Program-made: the position numbers and the translations under genes
The notes under the pieces: generated by a model
What the model saw: the letters and a program-made list of their open reading frames with translations, nothing else
Told to the model about the DNA's origin: nothing
Databases searched by the model: none
In this document: piece after piece, positions 1 through 6,359 of the stretch
Layout: each line of letters begins with the position of its first letter
Numbering within the stretch: position 1 is the first letter of the stretch
DNA from: a bacterium
GTDB lineage: Bacteria; Bacillota_I; Bacilli_A; RFN20; DUOF01
Direction: 5' to 3'
DNA length: 6,666 nucleotides
Assembly (NCBI GenBank): GCA_012839015.1
Contig: DUOF01000024.1
Coordinates: forward strand, 1 to 6,666

Positions 1-1505
1 CCATCAGCCCCGCTTCCATAAGTAATTATTCTTTGACCTGCTCCGCCTGGATTGACATAATTAACAATCAAGATTAAACCATCACTAGTTCCACCACTAT
101 GGATAACTGAGTTTCCATCGCTATACGAGGTTGAACCAACAATAATATATTTGTCACCATCTTTGATAACATCATTGAACTGTGTCTTATAAGGAACCTC
201 ATCCCTACGATGCAGGAAACTATCAAAACTATTACCTTTCTGTAGTATAAAGCCGCCAGACCCTATTTGTCCGTTTCCTTCATCGATTAGGTATTCTCTT
301 AAAATACCAGCACTGTCACTACTTGCTGTAGCGTTAGTCCTATAACCAACAACAGCAAACCTAGTTTGCTCATCATTAGTCCATATAATAGATCTAAACT
401 CAAAGTTAGAGTTTACCATAATTAAATCTTCGGGTATTACAGGCTCAAATTGTAGGATACCTTTCCCTAATTCATCATTGAACTTTAGAATTGCCCCGTG
501 TCTTTGCATAGAGGCATTTTGGAAGTAACCAGTAACAACTGGGTAGGTAGAATAATGTTCATCGATATCTTTTTTAATGTGAACAATCATAGAAAGGAAT
601 TCACCAGAATCGTAACCACTTGGGACATAATCTCCCCATTCTTCATTATTATCTAACTCAAAAGAGGAAGTTACGTCATTCCATATCACGCGGCTCATAA
701 ATGGCTTCCATTTACTAGCCTCTTGGTATCTTCCAATTATCCAGTAAATAGAATTTCCAGCATTCTCACGACCAGAATATTCAATTGCATTTATAACTGT
801 TGGATAACCATCCGGGTTATCAACTGTCTTTCCAAAATTGTACAAGAAAGCATTCCCATAGAATTTTCCATAGTTATCTACTACCGCTATGTAGCTTTGG
901 TCGTCACCATTTATATTTCCAACCACAATAGTTTTACCCATACCTATATATTCGCCATCTTCATTTCTTTCTAGGTATGGTGTAGAAGCATTAAGTCGAC
1001 CACTTTCTGACCCTAGCAAATCTCCACCCCAAACGATTGATGTATCAAAAATATTGTTGTTATCAGATAGTCCTGGATCAAGGACGGTTATTTCTTTAAT
1101 TAGTTTGTCTTTCTTTTCTATTCCATCTAATTCATAAGTTATTTTGTAAGTTAGTTTGTAGTAGCCAGTTTCACCATTTATCACCTGGTCTCTTATATGG
1201 TTTTGAAGACGAGTTATAGCATTTCCATCACCATTATTAAAGTTAATCGGACCTAGAAGATTGTTTTTGTTATCGATTTCAACTGAATAATTAATAATAT
1301 CATAGTTTTGTTCTTCACAGGTAAAAGTAAAACCTTCACCCCAACCACTACCTTTAGTGGTTATTAGTCTTTCACGGTTGTCTTGAAATGAAAAACATCC
1401 TGCCAATTCACTAGCATTTAAATTATTATATGTAAAAAATAACAACCCAACAAAACTCAAGATTGTCATTAAAATAATTTTTATTGCATTTTTTCCTTTT
1501 ACCAT
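1..1505 (-). CDS. Exported protein with Ig-like domain and beta-propeller-like repeats (5' part; 3' end beyond the window)
   Basis: The frame is open without a stop from ATG at 1505 to base 1 (501 full codons), so the C-terminus lies outside. An in-frame TGA at 1523-1521 excludes an earlier start, and AAGGG about 10 nt upstream serves as ribosome site. The N-terminus is a signal peptide: lysines at 3, 5 and 9, a hydrophobic core at about 10-24, then a likely signal peptidase I site after Leu-Asn-Ala31. A LAGC lipobox-like string ends at Cys37, but it lies about 12 residues past the hydrophobic core. Cys37 and Cys63 are the only cysteines and could form a disulfide. Residues about 60-144 look like an Ig-like/DUF5011-type beta domain (Gly114-Tyr-Tyr-Lys-Leu-Thr-Tyr, ending Ile-Thr-Val-Leu-Asp-Pro144). 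From about 157 on, the strand motif hydrophobic-Val/Ile-(Thr)-Gly recurs at Gly196, 258, 326, 387 and 457. The last visible unit reads YIIVGSTS, then DGLIL, then YGSGADG, as in SBBP/delta-60 propeller repeats. The role is unknown; a cell-surface binding or structural protein is inferred. The open frame is certain, the fold is inferred. Confidence 0.85.
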   Translation of the reverse strand, partial: MVKGKNAIKIILMTILSFVGLLFFTYNNLNASELAGCFSFQDNRERLITTKGSGWGEGFTFTCEEQNYDIINYSVEIDNKNNLLGPINFNNGDGNAITRLQNHIRDQVINGETGYYKLTYKITYELDGIEKKDKLIKEITVLDPGLSDNNNIFDTSIVWGGDLLGSESGRLNASTPYLERNEDGEYIGMGKTIVVGNINGDDQSYIAVVDNYGKFYGNAFLYNFGKTVDNPDGYPTVINAIEYSGRENAGNSIYWIIGRYQEASKWKPFMSRVIWNDVTSSFELDNNEEWGDYVPSGYDSGEFLSMIVHIKKDIDEHYSTYPVVTGYFQNASMQRHGAILKFNDELGKGILQFEPVIPEDLIMVNSNFEFRSIIWTNDEQTRFAVVGYRTNATASSDSAGILREYLIDEGNGQIGSGGFILQKGNSFDSFLHRRDEVPYKTQFNDVIKDGDKYIIVGSTSYSDGNSVIHSGGTSDGLILIVNYVNPGGAGQRIITYGSGAD

Positions 1506-1528
1506 ACAACCACAACCCTTTCAATCTC

Positions 1529-1547
1529 TAGAATAATCGGCATTCTA
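1529..1547. repeat. Inverted repeat TAGAAT-N7-ATTCTA in the 5' leader
   Basis: Two perfect 6-bp arms (1529-1534 and 1542-1547) are separated by 7 bp and lie directly downstream of the predicted transcription start of the exported-protein gene. In RNA they would form a small hairpin at the very 5' end of the leader, which could stabilise the message. As DNA they could be a second operator half next to the palindrome at 1548-1560. The ribosome site at about 1516-1520 is left free. Confidence 0.3.
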
Positions 1548-1560
1548 ACAATTTAATTGT
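1548..1560. repeat. Palindrome ACAATT-T-AATTGT over the -10 box
   Basis: This is a perfect 6-bp inverted repeat around a single central base. It covers most of the -10 element (1556-1561) and the predicted transcription start of the exported-protein gene. Its position suits an operator where a bound repressor would block polymerase. It is AT-rich and short, so chance is possible. No particular regulator is recognised. Confidence 0.3.
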
Positions 1561-1584
1561 ATGATAAATAGCCATTTTATTCAA
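1556..1584 (-). promoter_or_regulatory. Promoter of the exported-protein gene
   Basis: On the minus strand, TTGAAT (-35, bases 1584-1579, 4/6 match) is followed by a 17-bp spacer and TACAAT (-10, bases 1561-1556, 5/6 match). Transcription would start near 1549, giving a leader of about 45 nt before the ATG at 1505. The promoter lies just past the lysS terminator, so the exported protein is probably transcribed independently of lysS. Confidence 0.6.
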
Positions 1585-1629
1585 TAAAAGCAATAGTATA
1601 TGTTTAAAATTCACGGACCTGTAAACAAA

Positions 1630-1650
1630 TAAAAAAAGGTCTTACGACCT
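1630..1650 (-). terminator. Intrinsic terminator of lysS containing the stop codon
   Basis: On the minus strand the stem AGGTC (1650-1646) pairs with GACCT (1641-1637) around the loop GTAA (1645-1642), followed by seven T (1637-1631, the first T also closing the stem). The loop is a GNRA tetraloop, which is unusually stable. The upstream arm is made of the last two sense codons (AGG TCG), and the TAA stop forms the last three loop bases. AAA before the stem can pair with the T run across one bulged base. The stem has only five strict pairs, but loop type and T run support termination. Confidence 0.7.
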
Positions 1651-3123
1651 ATTTCTCATGTGTGGGAATAAGATTACCTCACGGATGTTATCACTGTTAG
1701 TAAATAACATGATTACTCTATCAATCCCTATACCTAAACCACCAGTTGGTGGCATACCATACTCCAGTGCCTCAACGTAGTCTTTATCCATTTCAGTAGC
1801 CTCTTCATTACCCCTGTCTTTTTCTTTTAATTGGTTTAAGAAGTTCTCCTTTTGGATACGCGGATCATTAAGTTCCCCATATGCATTTCCAAACTCTACA
1901 CCATTGATAAATATTTCAAATCTTTCAGAGAATCTATTATCTTTTGCACTTGGTCTAGCAAGTGGTGAGATAATACTAGGGTGTCCGTAAAGTATCGTTG
2001 GTTGCACTAGTTTATCTTCACAAAACTCCTCGAACATTTTATTAACGATGTGACCAAAGTTTTTTTCGTGTTCTTCTAAGTGAAGTCCTTTTTCTTTAGC
2101 TATCTTGATAGCCTCATCATCGCTCATCTTAGTACTAAAATCAATATTAGTTACTTCCTTTATCATCTCAACCATACTTACTCTTCTAAAACCTTTAGAA
2201 AAGTCAAGTTCAACATCTCTCCATGTAATTACTTTGCTATTCGAGAATTTTTCAACTAGTAGGGAGAATATTTCCTCTACTATGTCCATCATAGTTTCTA
2301 AATCTCCGTAAGCTTCATAAAGTTCTAGCATTGTAAACTCTGGGTTATGACGATTTGAAATTCCTTCATTCCTAAAGTTACGGTTAAGTTCATAAACTTT
2401 CTCTAATCCGCCAACAATAAGTCTTTTTAGGTATAGTTCTGGTGCTATTCTAAGGTAGAAAGGCATATCTAGCGCATTATGGTGTGTGATAAATGGTTTA
2501 GCACTCGCGCCACCTAGTACCGGGTGAAGGATTGGAGTTTCGACTTCCATATAACCTTTATTATCTAAATAGTTTTTAATTGTTTTAAGTATCATTGGGC
2601 GGGTAAGAGCAATTTTCCTTGATTCATCATTGACGATTAAATCAACGTATCTACGCCTGTATCTCTCTTCAACATCACTAAGTCCGTGAAACTTTTCAGG
2701 AAGTGGTCTTAAGGCCTTAGTTAGGTGTGTATACTTTAAACACTTTACTGTTAACTCTCCGGTTCTAGTTAACATGACTTTTCCTTCAACACCGACTATA
2801 TCACCAAGGTCTGCAAGATTAAATAGGTCATAAACTTCTTCGCCTACAACATCTTTTCTAAGGTAGACTTGGATTTGGCCTTCTTTGTCTTTTATATGAA
2901 AAAACGCCGCTTTCCCCATGTTTCTAATAGTCATGATTCTACCGGCTATTACAACATTTTCTTTTCCTTCTAATTCCTCATTAGTTAAATTCGCAAATCT
3001 AGTCTTAATATCAAGGCTGGAATGGTCCCTTACAAACTTCTGTCCGAAAGGATCGACACCCTTTTCTTCATACTTTACTAGTTTCTCACGTCTAAACCTT
3101 TCCTGTTCATGTAATTCTTCCAT
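1642..3123 (-). CDS. lysS: Lysyl-tRNA synthetase, class II
   Basis: This cytoplasmic enzyme attaches lysine to tRNA(Lys) using ATP and is essential for translation. The 493 residues match the usual class II LysRS length. An N-terminal helical extension (about 1-50) is followed by the OB-fold anticodon-binding domain (about 55-135, with VVIAGRIMTIR and AAFFHIKD). The catalytic domain carries motif 1 (about 186-211, NKGYMEVETPIL), motif 2 (about 245-272, with Phe250-Arg-Asn-Glu253 and HNPEFTMLE) and motif 3 (about 461-473, GGLGIGIDR, Arg469). The ATP/lysine pocket segments YGHPSIISPLA (379-389) and FGNAYGELNDP (411-421) are intact. The ATG is preceded by AGAGGTG 7 nt upstream and by a near-consensus promoter. 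No T-box leader is present: the predicted leader is only about 16 nt. The gene is divergent from the Rieske oxidoreductase and ends in its own terminator, so it appears monocistronic. Identification is secure. Confidence 0.98.
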   Translation of the reverse strand: MEELHEQERFRREKLVKYEEKGVDPFGQKFVRDHSSLDIKTRFANLTNEELEGKENVVIAGRIMTIRNMGKAAFFHIKDKEGQIQVYLRKDVVGEEVYDLFNLADLGDIVGVEGKVMLTRTGELTVKCLKYTHLTKALRPLPEKFHGLSDVEERYRRRYVDLIVNDESRKIALTRPMILKTIKNYLDNKGYMEVETPILHPVLGGASAKPFITHHNALDMPFYLRIAPELYLKRLIVGGLEKVYELNRNFRNEGISNRHNPEFTMLELYEAYGDLETMMDIVEEIFSLLVEKFSNSKVITWRDVELDFSKGFRRVSMVEMIKEVTNIDFSTKMSDDEAIKIAKEKGLHLEEHEKNFGHIVNKMFEEFCEDKLVQPTILYGHPSIISPLARPSAKDNRFSERFEIFINGVEFGNAYGELNDPRIQKENFLNQLKEKDRGNEEATEMDKDYVEALEYGMPPTGGLGIGIDRVIMLFTNSDNIREVILFPHMRNRS

Positions 3124-3145
3124 TAAATTTCACCTCTACCGGTTT

Positions 3146-3174
3146 ATTATAATTTAAAACAGTGTTGTTATCAA
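3146..3174 (-). promoter_or_regulatory. Strong promoter of lysS
   Basis: On the minus strand TTGATA (-35, bases 3174-3169, 5/6) is separated by 17 bp from TATAAT (-10, bases 3151-3146, 6/6). The start would be near 3139, leaving a leader of about 16 nt that is almost entirely the ribosome-binding site AGAGGTG (3137-3131). Such a strong promoter and short leader suit a constitutively expressed housekeeping synthetase. Confidence 0.8.
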
Positions 3175-3239
3175 CCTCAAAGCCAAATCTTCCGTATATC
3201 TTTTGCTTGTTTGTAACAAAATATCTTTAGGGTGATAAG

Positions 3240-4685
3240 ATGAAATCTATTTGGAATTTAACCTCTTCGATAAAGCAAAGAGAAAAGTTAAATAAAGATT
3301 TAAGTTGCGATATTTTGATAGTAGGTGCTGGTTTAACAGGAATTTTAACTGCCTACTATTTACAAAAAGAAGGCAAAAATGTTGTAGTAGTCGATAGATC
3401 AAGGATCGGACAAGGTGTAACCAAGAACACCACTGCTAAGATAAGCGTTCAACACGGTTACCTTTACCATAATTTAATCAAAAAACTAGGTTACGATAAG
3501 AGTTATCTTTATGCTAAAGCTAACCAAGAAGCACTTAACGAATACAATAGACTTGTAGGTGATGAAAAAATTGACTGTGATTTTGAAAAATCCGATTCTT
3601 ATTTATACACCCGTAATAAGCCAGGCAAAATTGAAAAGGAATACAAAGCAATTACAAGCCTTGGACTCCAGGCGAGTTTGACCAATAAGTGCAACCTGCC
3701 CATAGATATTGAACTTGCCTTAAAGATGGACAATCAAGCCCAGTTCAATCCTCTTAAATTTATATCCGCTATTAGTGATAAACTAACCATCTATGAACAA
3801 ACAAAGATAATCTCTGTCGAGCAGGGAGTAGCCCTAACTAGCAATAATTTTAAAATAAATGCAAAACACATCATTATAGCAACCCATTATCCATTCATTA
3901 ATTTTCCCGGTCTTTACTTTCTAAAAATGTGGCAAGAGAGATCTTATTTAATCACCTTAAAGAATGCCACCCCTGTAAAGGGGATGTATTTAGATGAGAA
4001 TAAACAAGGTCACACATTTAGAGATTACCAAGACAAAGTCATTTTCGGAGGTAAGAGTCATAAGTCAGGTGAACACAAAGGTAATTCCAACTATCAAGAA
4101 TTGATCAATGAGTCTAAGAGACTTTTCCCTAATTCTGAGGTTGTAAGTACCTTCTCAGCCCAGGATTGTTTTACACTAGATTCCCTGCCCTATATTGGTC
4201 GCTACTCAAAAAGAAGTGACAACTTGTATGTTGCCACAGGATATAAAAAATGGGGTATGACATCGAGTATGGTTGCTGCTCTCTTACTAAAGGATCTTAT
4301 CTTAGGTAAAAAGAATGAGTATGAATCCCTATTTTCTCCTCAAAGATCTAATATTTTAGCATCTCTTCCGTCTTTTATTTATAATGCAGGGTCAGCTTTT
4401 AAGGGTTTAATAATTAAGAGGCTTATGTTAAGAAGAAAAGATATAAGAACACTAGAGGAAGGACAAGCTCTAACTCTAAGATACCGTGGCAAAAATATGG
4501 GAGTATATAAAAAAAGGGGACACCTATATTTTGTTAACATAACTTGCCCTCATTTAAAATGTATTTTGAAATGGAATAAAGATGAACTGTCTTGGGATTG
4601 CCCATGTCATGGTTCCCGTTTCGATTACACCGGTAAGCAGATTAATACACCTGCGGTAAGCGACGCTACTACGAATTCTTTTTAG
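3240..4685 (+). CDS. FAD-dependent oxidoreductase (DAO family) fused to a C-terminal Rieske [2Fe-2S] domain, YhfW-like
   Basis: This 481-residue cytoplasmic protein joins a D-amino-acid-oxidase-type FAD domain (about 24-355) to a Rieske domain (about 408-475). The Rossmann motif is VGAGLTG (Gly29, Gly31, Gly34), with Asp52 at the end of the second strand for the FAD ribose. NTTAKIS (63-69), ATHYPF (214-219), FSAQDCFTLDSLPYIG (305-320) and ATGYKKWGMT (332-341) are typical of the YhfW-type family. The cluster ligands are Cys436 and His438 (CPH) and Cys454 and His457 (CPCH). Cys441 and Cys456 are the pair that forms the stabilising disulfide in high-potential Rieske proteins. Electrons presumably pass between FAD and the cluster, but the substrate is unknown. 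The start ATG has AGGGTGAT just upstream (3229-3236). No convincing promoter was seen in the 116-bp gap to the divergent lysS. The C-terminus ends soon after the usual Pro-Ala of the domain (here NTPA rather than GPA) and overlaps the next gene. Confidence 0.93.
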   Translation: MKSIWNLTSSIKQREKLNKDLSCDILIVGAGLTGILTAYYLQKEGKNVVVVDRSRIGQGVTKNTTAKISVQHGYLYHNLIKKLGYDKSYLYAKANQEALNEYNRLVGDEKIDCDFEKSDSYLYTRNKPGKIEKEYKAITSLGLQASLTNKCNLPIDIELALKMDNQAQFNPLKFISAISDKLTIYEQTKIISVEQGVALTSNNFKINAKHIIIATHYPFINFPGLYFLKMWQERSYLITLKNATPVKGMYLDENKQGHTFRDYQDKVIFGGKSHKSGEHKGNSNYQELINESKRLFPNSEVVSTFSAQDCFTLDSLPYIGRYSKRSDNLYVATGYKKWGMTSSMVAALLLKDLILGKKNEYESLFSPQRSNILASLPSFIYNAGSAFKGLIIKRLMLRRKDIRTLEEGQALTLRYRGKNMGVYKKRGHLYFVNITCPHLKCILKWNKDELSWDCPCHGSRFDYTGKQINTPAVSDATTNSF

Positions 4686-5250
4686 CTAATATCGCAGCAT
4701 TGAAAAATTTATTTTCTTCATTTCCCCAAAAAATAGATAATCTCTTTTGGATTAAGTCTAAATTATTTTCATACACCGCGGTTCTAGTAAGATTATTATT
4801 TGCAAAAGCTTTATCTTCAATAACTAATAAAGTGTTTGGTAGGAATACCTCGGTTAGCTTGTTGTTACTAAATGCCCCTTTATAGATGTTGGTAACTCCA
4901 TCTTTTATGTAACCATTGCTGTCAAACTTATAGTTGTATTTTATCTCCTCGATATCACAATGTGCAAAGGCGAACGCCCCGATAGTCTTTAGTCCACTAC
5001 CATCAATGATGATCTTTCTAATCTTTTTGTTAGAAAAGGCTCTAGGTGACACTTCTTTAACACTCTTGTTAAGAGTAAGTGTGTCGACATTTATTTCTTT
5101 TAAATCCATCTCTTTTCCAATTCTCTTATAGATTCTATTTACATCAGATTCAGTAACTACTTCACTCACATAAGACAAATCAAAATCATCGCCCTTTTGA
5201 CTAACGTTGGCAATAACCTCATTATTAAATTTGATCTCGAACTTTTTCAT
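4669..5250 (-). CDS. Small BspA-type leucine-rich-repeat protein without signal peptide
   Basis: This 193-residue protein has LRR_5 (BspA/Treponema-type) repeats. The characteristic Ala-Phe recurs at 71-72, 94-95, 126-127 and 148-149 (spacing 23, 32, 22), each preceded or followed by elements such as LKTIGAFAF, NIYKGAF and VIEDKAFANNNLT. The longer second interval holds an insertion around 104-118 (YNYKFDSNGYIKDG). Residues 1-60 are charged and lack repeats, and the C-terminal 35 are also unlike LRRs. There is no signal peptide, transmembrane segment or sorting motif, although most BspA-type proteins are surface exposed, so a cytoplasmic role or a domain of a formerly larger protein is possible. 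The start has AAGGA 11 nt upstream and an own promoter. The last 17 bp overlap the 3' end of the convergent oxidoreductase gene. LRRs usually mediate protein binding; the partner is unknown. Confidence 0.85.
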   Translation of the reverse strand: MKKFEIKFNNEVIANVSQKGDDFDLSYVSEVVTESDVNRIYKRIGKEMDLKEINVDTLTLNKSVKEVSPRAFSNKKIRKIIIDGSGLKTIGAFAFAHCDIEEIKYNYKFDSNGYIKDGVTNIYKGAFSNNKLTEVFLPNTLLVIEDKAFANNNLTRTAVYENNLDLIQKRLSIFWGNEENKFFNAAILAKKNS

Positions 5251-5274
5251 TTTTTTCGCCGTCCTTGTATATTA

Positions 5275-5303
5275 ATTATAGCACAAAAACGACTTTTTAA
5301 CAA
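5275..5303 (-). promoter_or_regulatory. Extended -10 promoter of the LRR gene
   Basis: On the minus strand TTGTTA (-35, bases 5303-5298, 4/6) is followed by 17 bp and TATAAT (-10, bases 5280-5275, 6/6), with TGC directly before the -10 box, an extended -10 element. Transcription would begin near 5268, just before the AAGGA ribosome site. The promoter sits in the 66-bp gap after the flippase-like gene, where I see no strong terminator, so read-through from upstream may add to expression. Confidence 0.7.
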
Positions 5304-5316
5304 ATGAGGTCAAAAC

Positions 5317-6357
5317 TCAACTTTTTTTACACTTAATTATAATGAAATTTATCAAACCAAAAACTATATTAAAGAAATAAGTGAATATCCTCCAAAGAAT
5401 TAAGACTGAGGCTATAAGGCTATACATTGGGAATATATAAGCAAATAAAGCTAAGAAAATAAGTTCACTAGCCCCACTCGCACCAGGAATTGGCACGATC
5501 GCACTAGCAAAGTAATGGAGTTGAACCAAACAAACACTAGCAAAAAAGATACTCACACTAAAGGAATCTCCAGTTAGAAGAAGATATATCAAATAAGGGA
5601 ACCCCCCCATAAAGAATGACTTAAACACATATAGCAAGATTAAAGAGAATGACTCCCTTGTGTTTTTGTAAAATTTAATTAAGTTATCCTGGATTGTTTT
5701 TAGCTTGTCCTTTGATTCATTGATATAACACTCTTTGCAATTTATCCTCTTAAATTTAAATCCAAAGAAGGATGTTATCTTTAAGAAAATATTATGGAGT
5801 TTTTTAGAAAAAACTACTATAAGGTAAAGGAAGAAGATTACAAAGTTGAAAACAATACCCAATACCGCGATATACCTGGCATTAAAGCTATAGTTGAGAA
5901 TATCAACATTAATATCGTTGGTTAGAGTGAAAATAAAAACCATGATAGAGATTAGAAGTAGATTCATCTGAAAGGCATAAGAGGTTTTAAAGGTGCTGCT
6001 AAAGGCATCTTTAGTACTTACTTCCTTTTTAACATAACCGTATATTTGGCCCCCTAGTGCTCCTAGTTTTAGGGGGGTTATCGCAGAAAACAGAGCCCCT
6101 ATACTAGAAACAAAGACTCCGTCATATATTTTAAAATCCTTTTTGTATTCCACAGTAGCTATCTTAATAATTAAACCCTCTATTAGAAAACTTACCGCGA
6201 CTACAGCAAATATTATTGTAATTGAAAAAGCATTAAGTGATAAAATCTCACCTATAACCTCATGAGCATTATCCTTTAATAGATAAATAAAAGTTAAAAT
6301 ACTAACGGCCAAGATTATCCCCATATTAATGGAGTAATTAATTATTTTCCTTCTCAT
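5317..6357 (-). CDS. Polytopic membrane protein of the LPG-synthase TM/flippase-like family (YbhN/UPF0104 type)
   Basis: The 346 residues contain about eight or nine hydrophobic segments, roughly at 9-27, 42-64, 83-103, 131-146, 162-183, 238-261, 268-289, 298-320 and 323-342. A charged cytoplasmic-type loop lies at about 184-236. Family hallmarks are SAITPLKLGALGGQ (91-104) and, near the C-terminus, VPIPGASGASE (288-298), the Pro-Gly...Glu signature of PF03706. The family includes the N-terminal flippase half of MprF; here the C-terminal aminoacyl-transferase domain is absent, as in stand-alone YbhN-type proteins. Movement of a phospholipid or glycolipid across the cytoplasmic membrane is inferred, not shown. 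The start ATG lies 2 bp after the stop of the upstream flavoprotein gene, and its weak AAGAAGAG site lies inside that gene's end, so translation is probably coupled. The stop is TGA. The coding strand has G7, C6 and G5 runs, unusual in such AT-rich DNA. Confidence 0.88.
   Translation of the reverse strand: MRRKIINYSINMGIILAVSILTFIYLLKDNAHEVIGEILSLNAFSITIIFAVVAVSFLIEGLIIKIATVEYKKDFKIYDGVFVSSIGALFSAITPLKLGALGGQIYGYVKKEVSTKDAFSSTFKTSYAFQMNLLLISIMVFIFTLTNDINVDILNYSFNARYIAVLGIVFNFVIFFLYLIVVFSKKLHNIFLKITSFFGFKFKRINCKECYINESKDKLKTIQDNLIKFYKNTRESFSLILLYVFKSFFMGGFPYLIYLLLTGDSFSVSIFFASVCLVQLHYFASAIVPIPGASGASELIFLALFAYIFPMYSLIASVLILWRIFTYFFNIVFGLINFIIIKCKKS
5602..5608 (-). repeat. G7 homopolymer tract inside the flippase-like gene
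   Basis: The coding strand reads ATG GGG GGG TTC for Met250-Gly-Gly-Phe253, a run of seven G in an otherwise AT-rich gene. A one-base slip would shift the frame before the last three predicted membrane segments. The same gene also has C6 (6072-6077) and G5 (6050-6054). The tract is directly visible; phase variation is only a possibility. Confidence 0.4.
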
Positions 6358-6359
6358 AC

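Noticed and set aside
723..974. Plus-strand open frame of 83 codons
   Set aside because: It lies antisense within the well-supported exported-protein frame, has low-complexity hydrophobic composition and no ribosome site of note.
2105..2311. Plus-strand open frames antisense to lysS (also 2918-3157)
   Set aside because: lysS is certain across this span; the antisense frames show no family features and are shadows of its codon use.
3124..3239. T-box or riboswitch leader for lysS
   Set aside because: The near-consensus promoter places the start about 16 nt before the ATG, leaving no room for a structured leader.
4509..4519. A7G4 run in the oxidoreductase gene as a programmed frameshift site
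   Set aside because: The zero frame continues straight into an intact Rieske domain, so a shift would destroy rather than extend the product.
4700..5131. Two plus-strand open frames antisense to the LRR gene (4700-4885, 4934-5131)
   Set aside because: They mirror the LRR codons; the minus-strand frame has recognisable repeats, a promoter and a ribosome site.
5308..5313. TTGACC as -35 box for the LRR gene
   Set aside because: It is about 27 bp from the TATAAT box; TTGTTA at 17 bp with an extended -10 fits better.
5317..5319. TGA read as tryptophan (Mycoplasma-type code)
   Set aside because: TGA ends the membrane-protein gene at a sensible length just after the last membrane segment, and tryptophans in the window are TGG.
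5304..5325. Weak TGAG/CTCA hairpin near the end of the flippase-like gene as its terminator
   Set aside because: Only four pairs, with no T run following on the minus strand.
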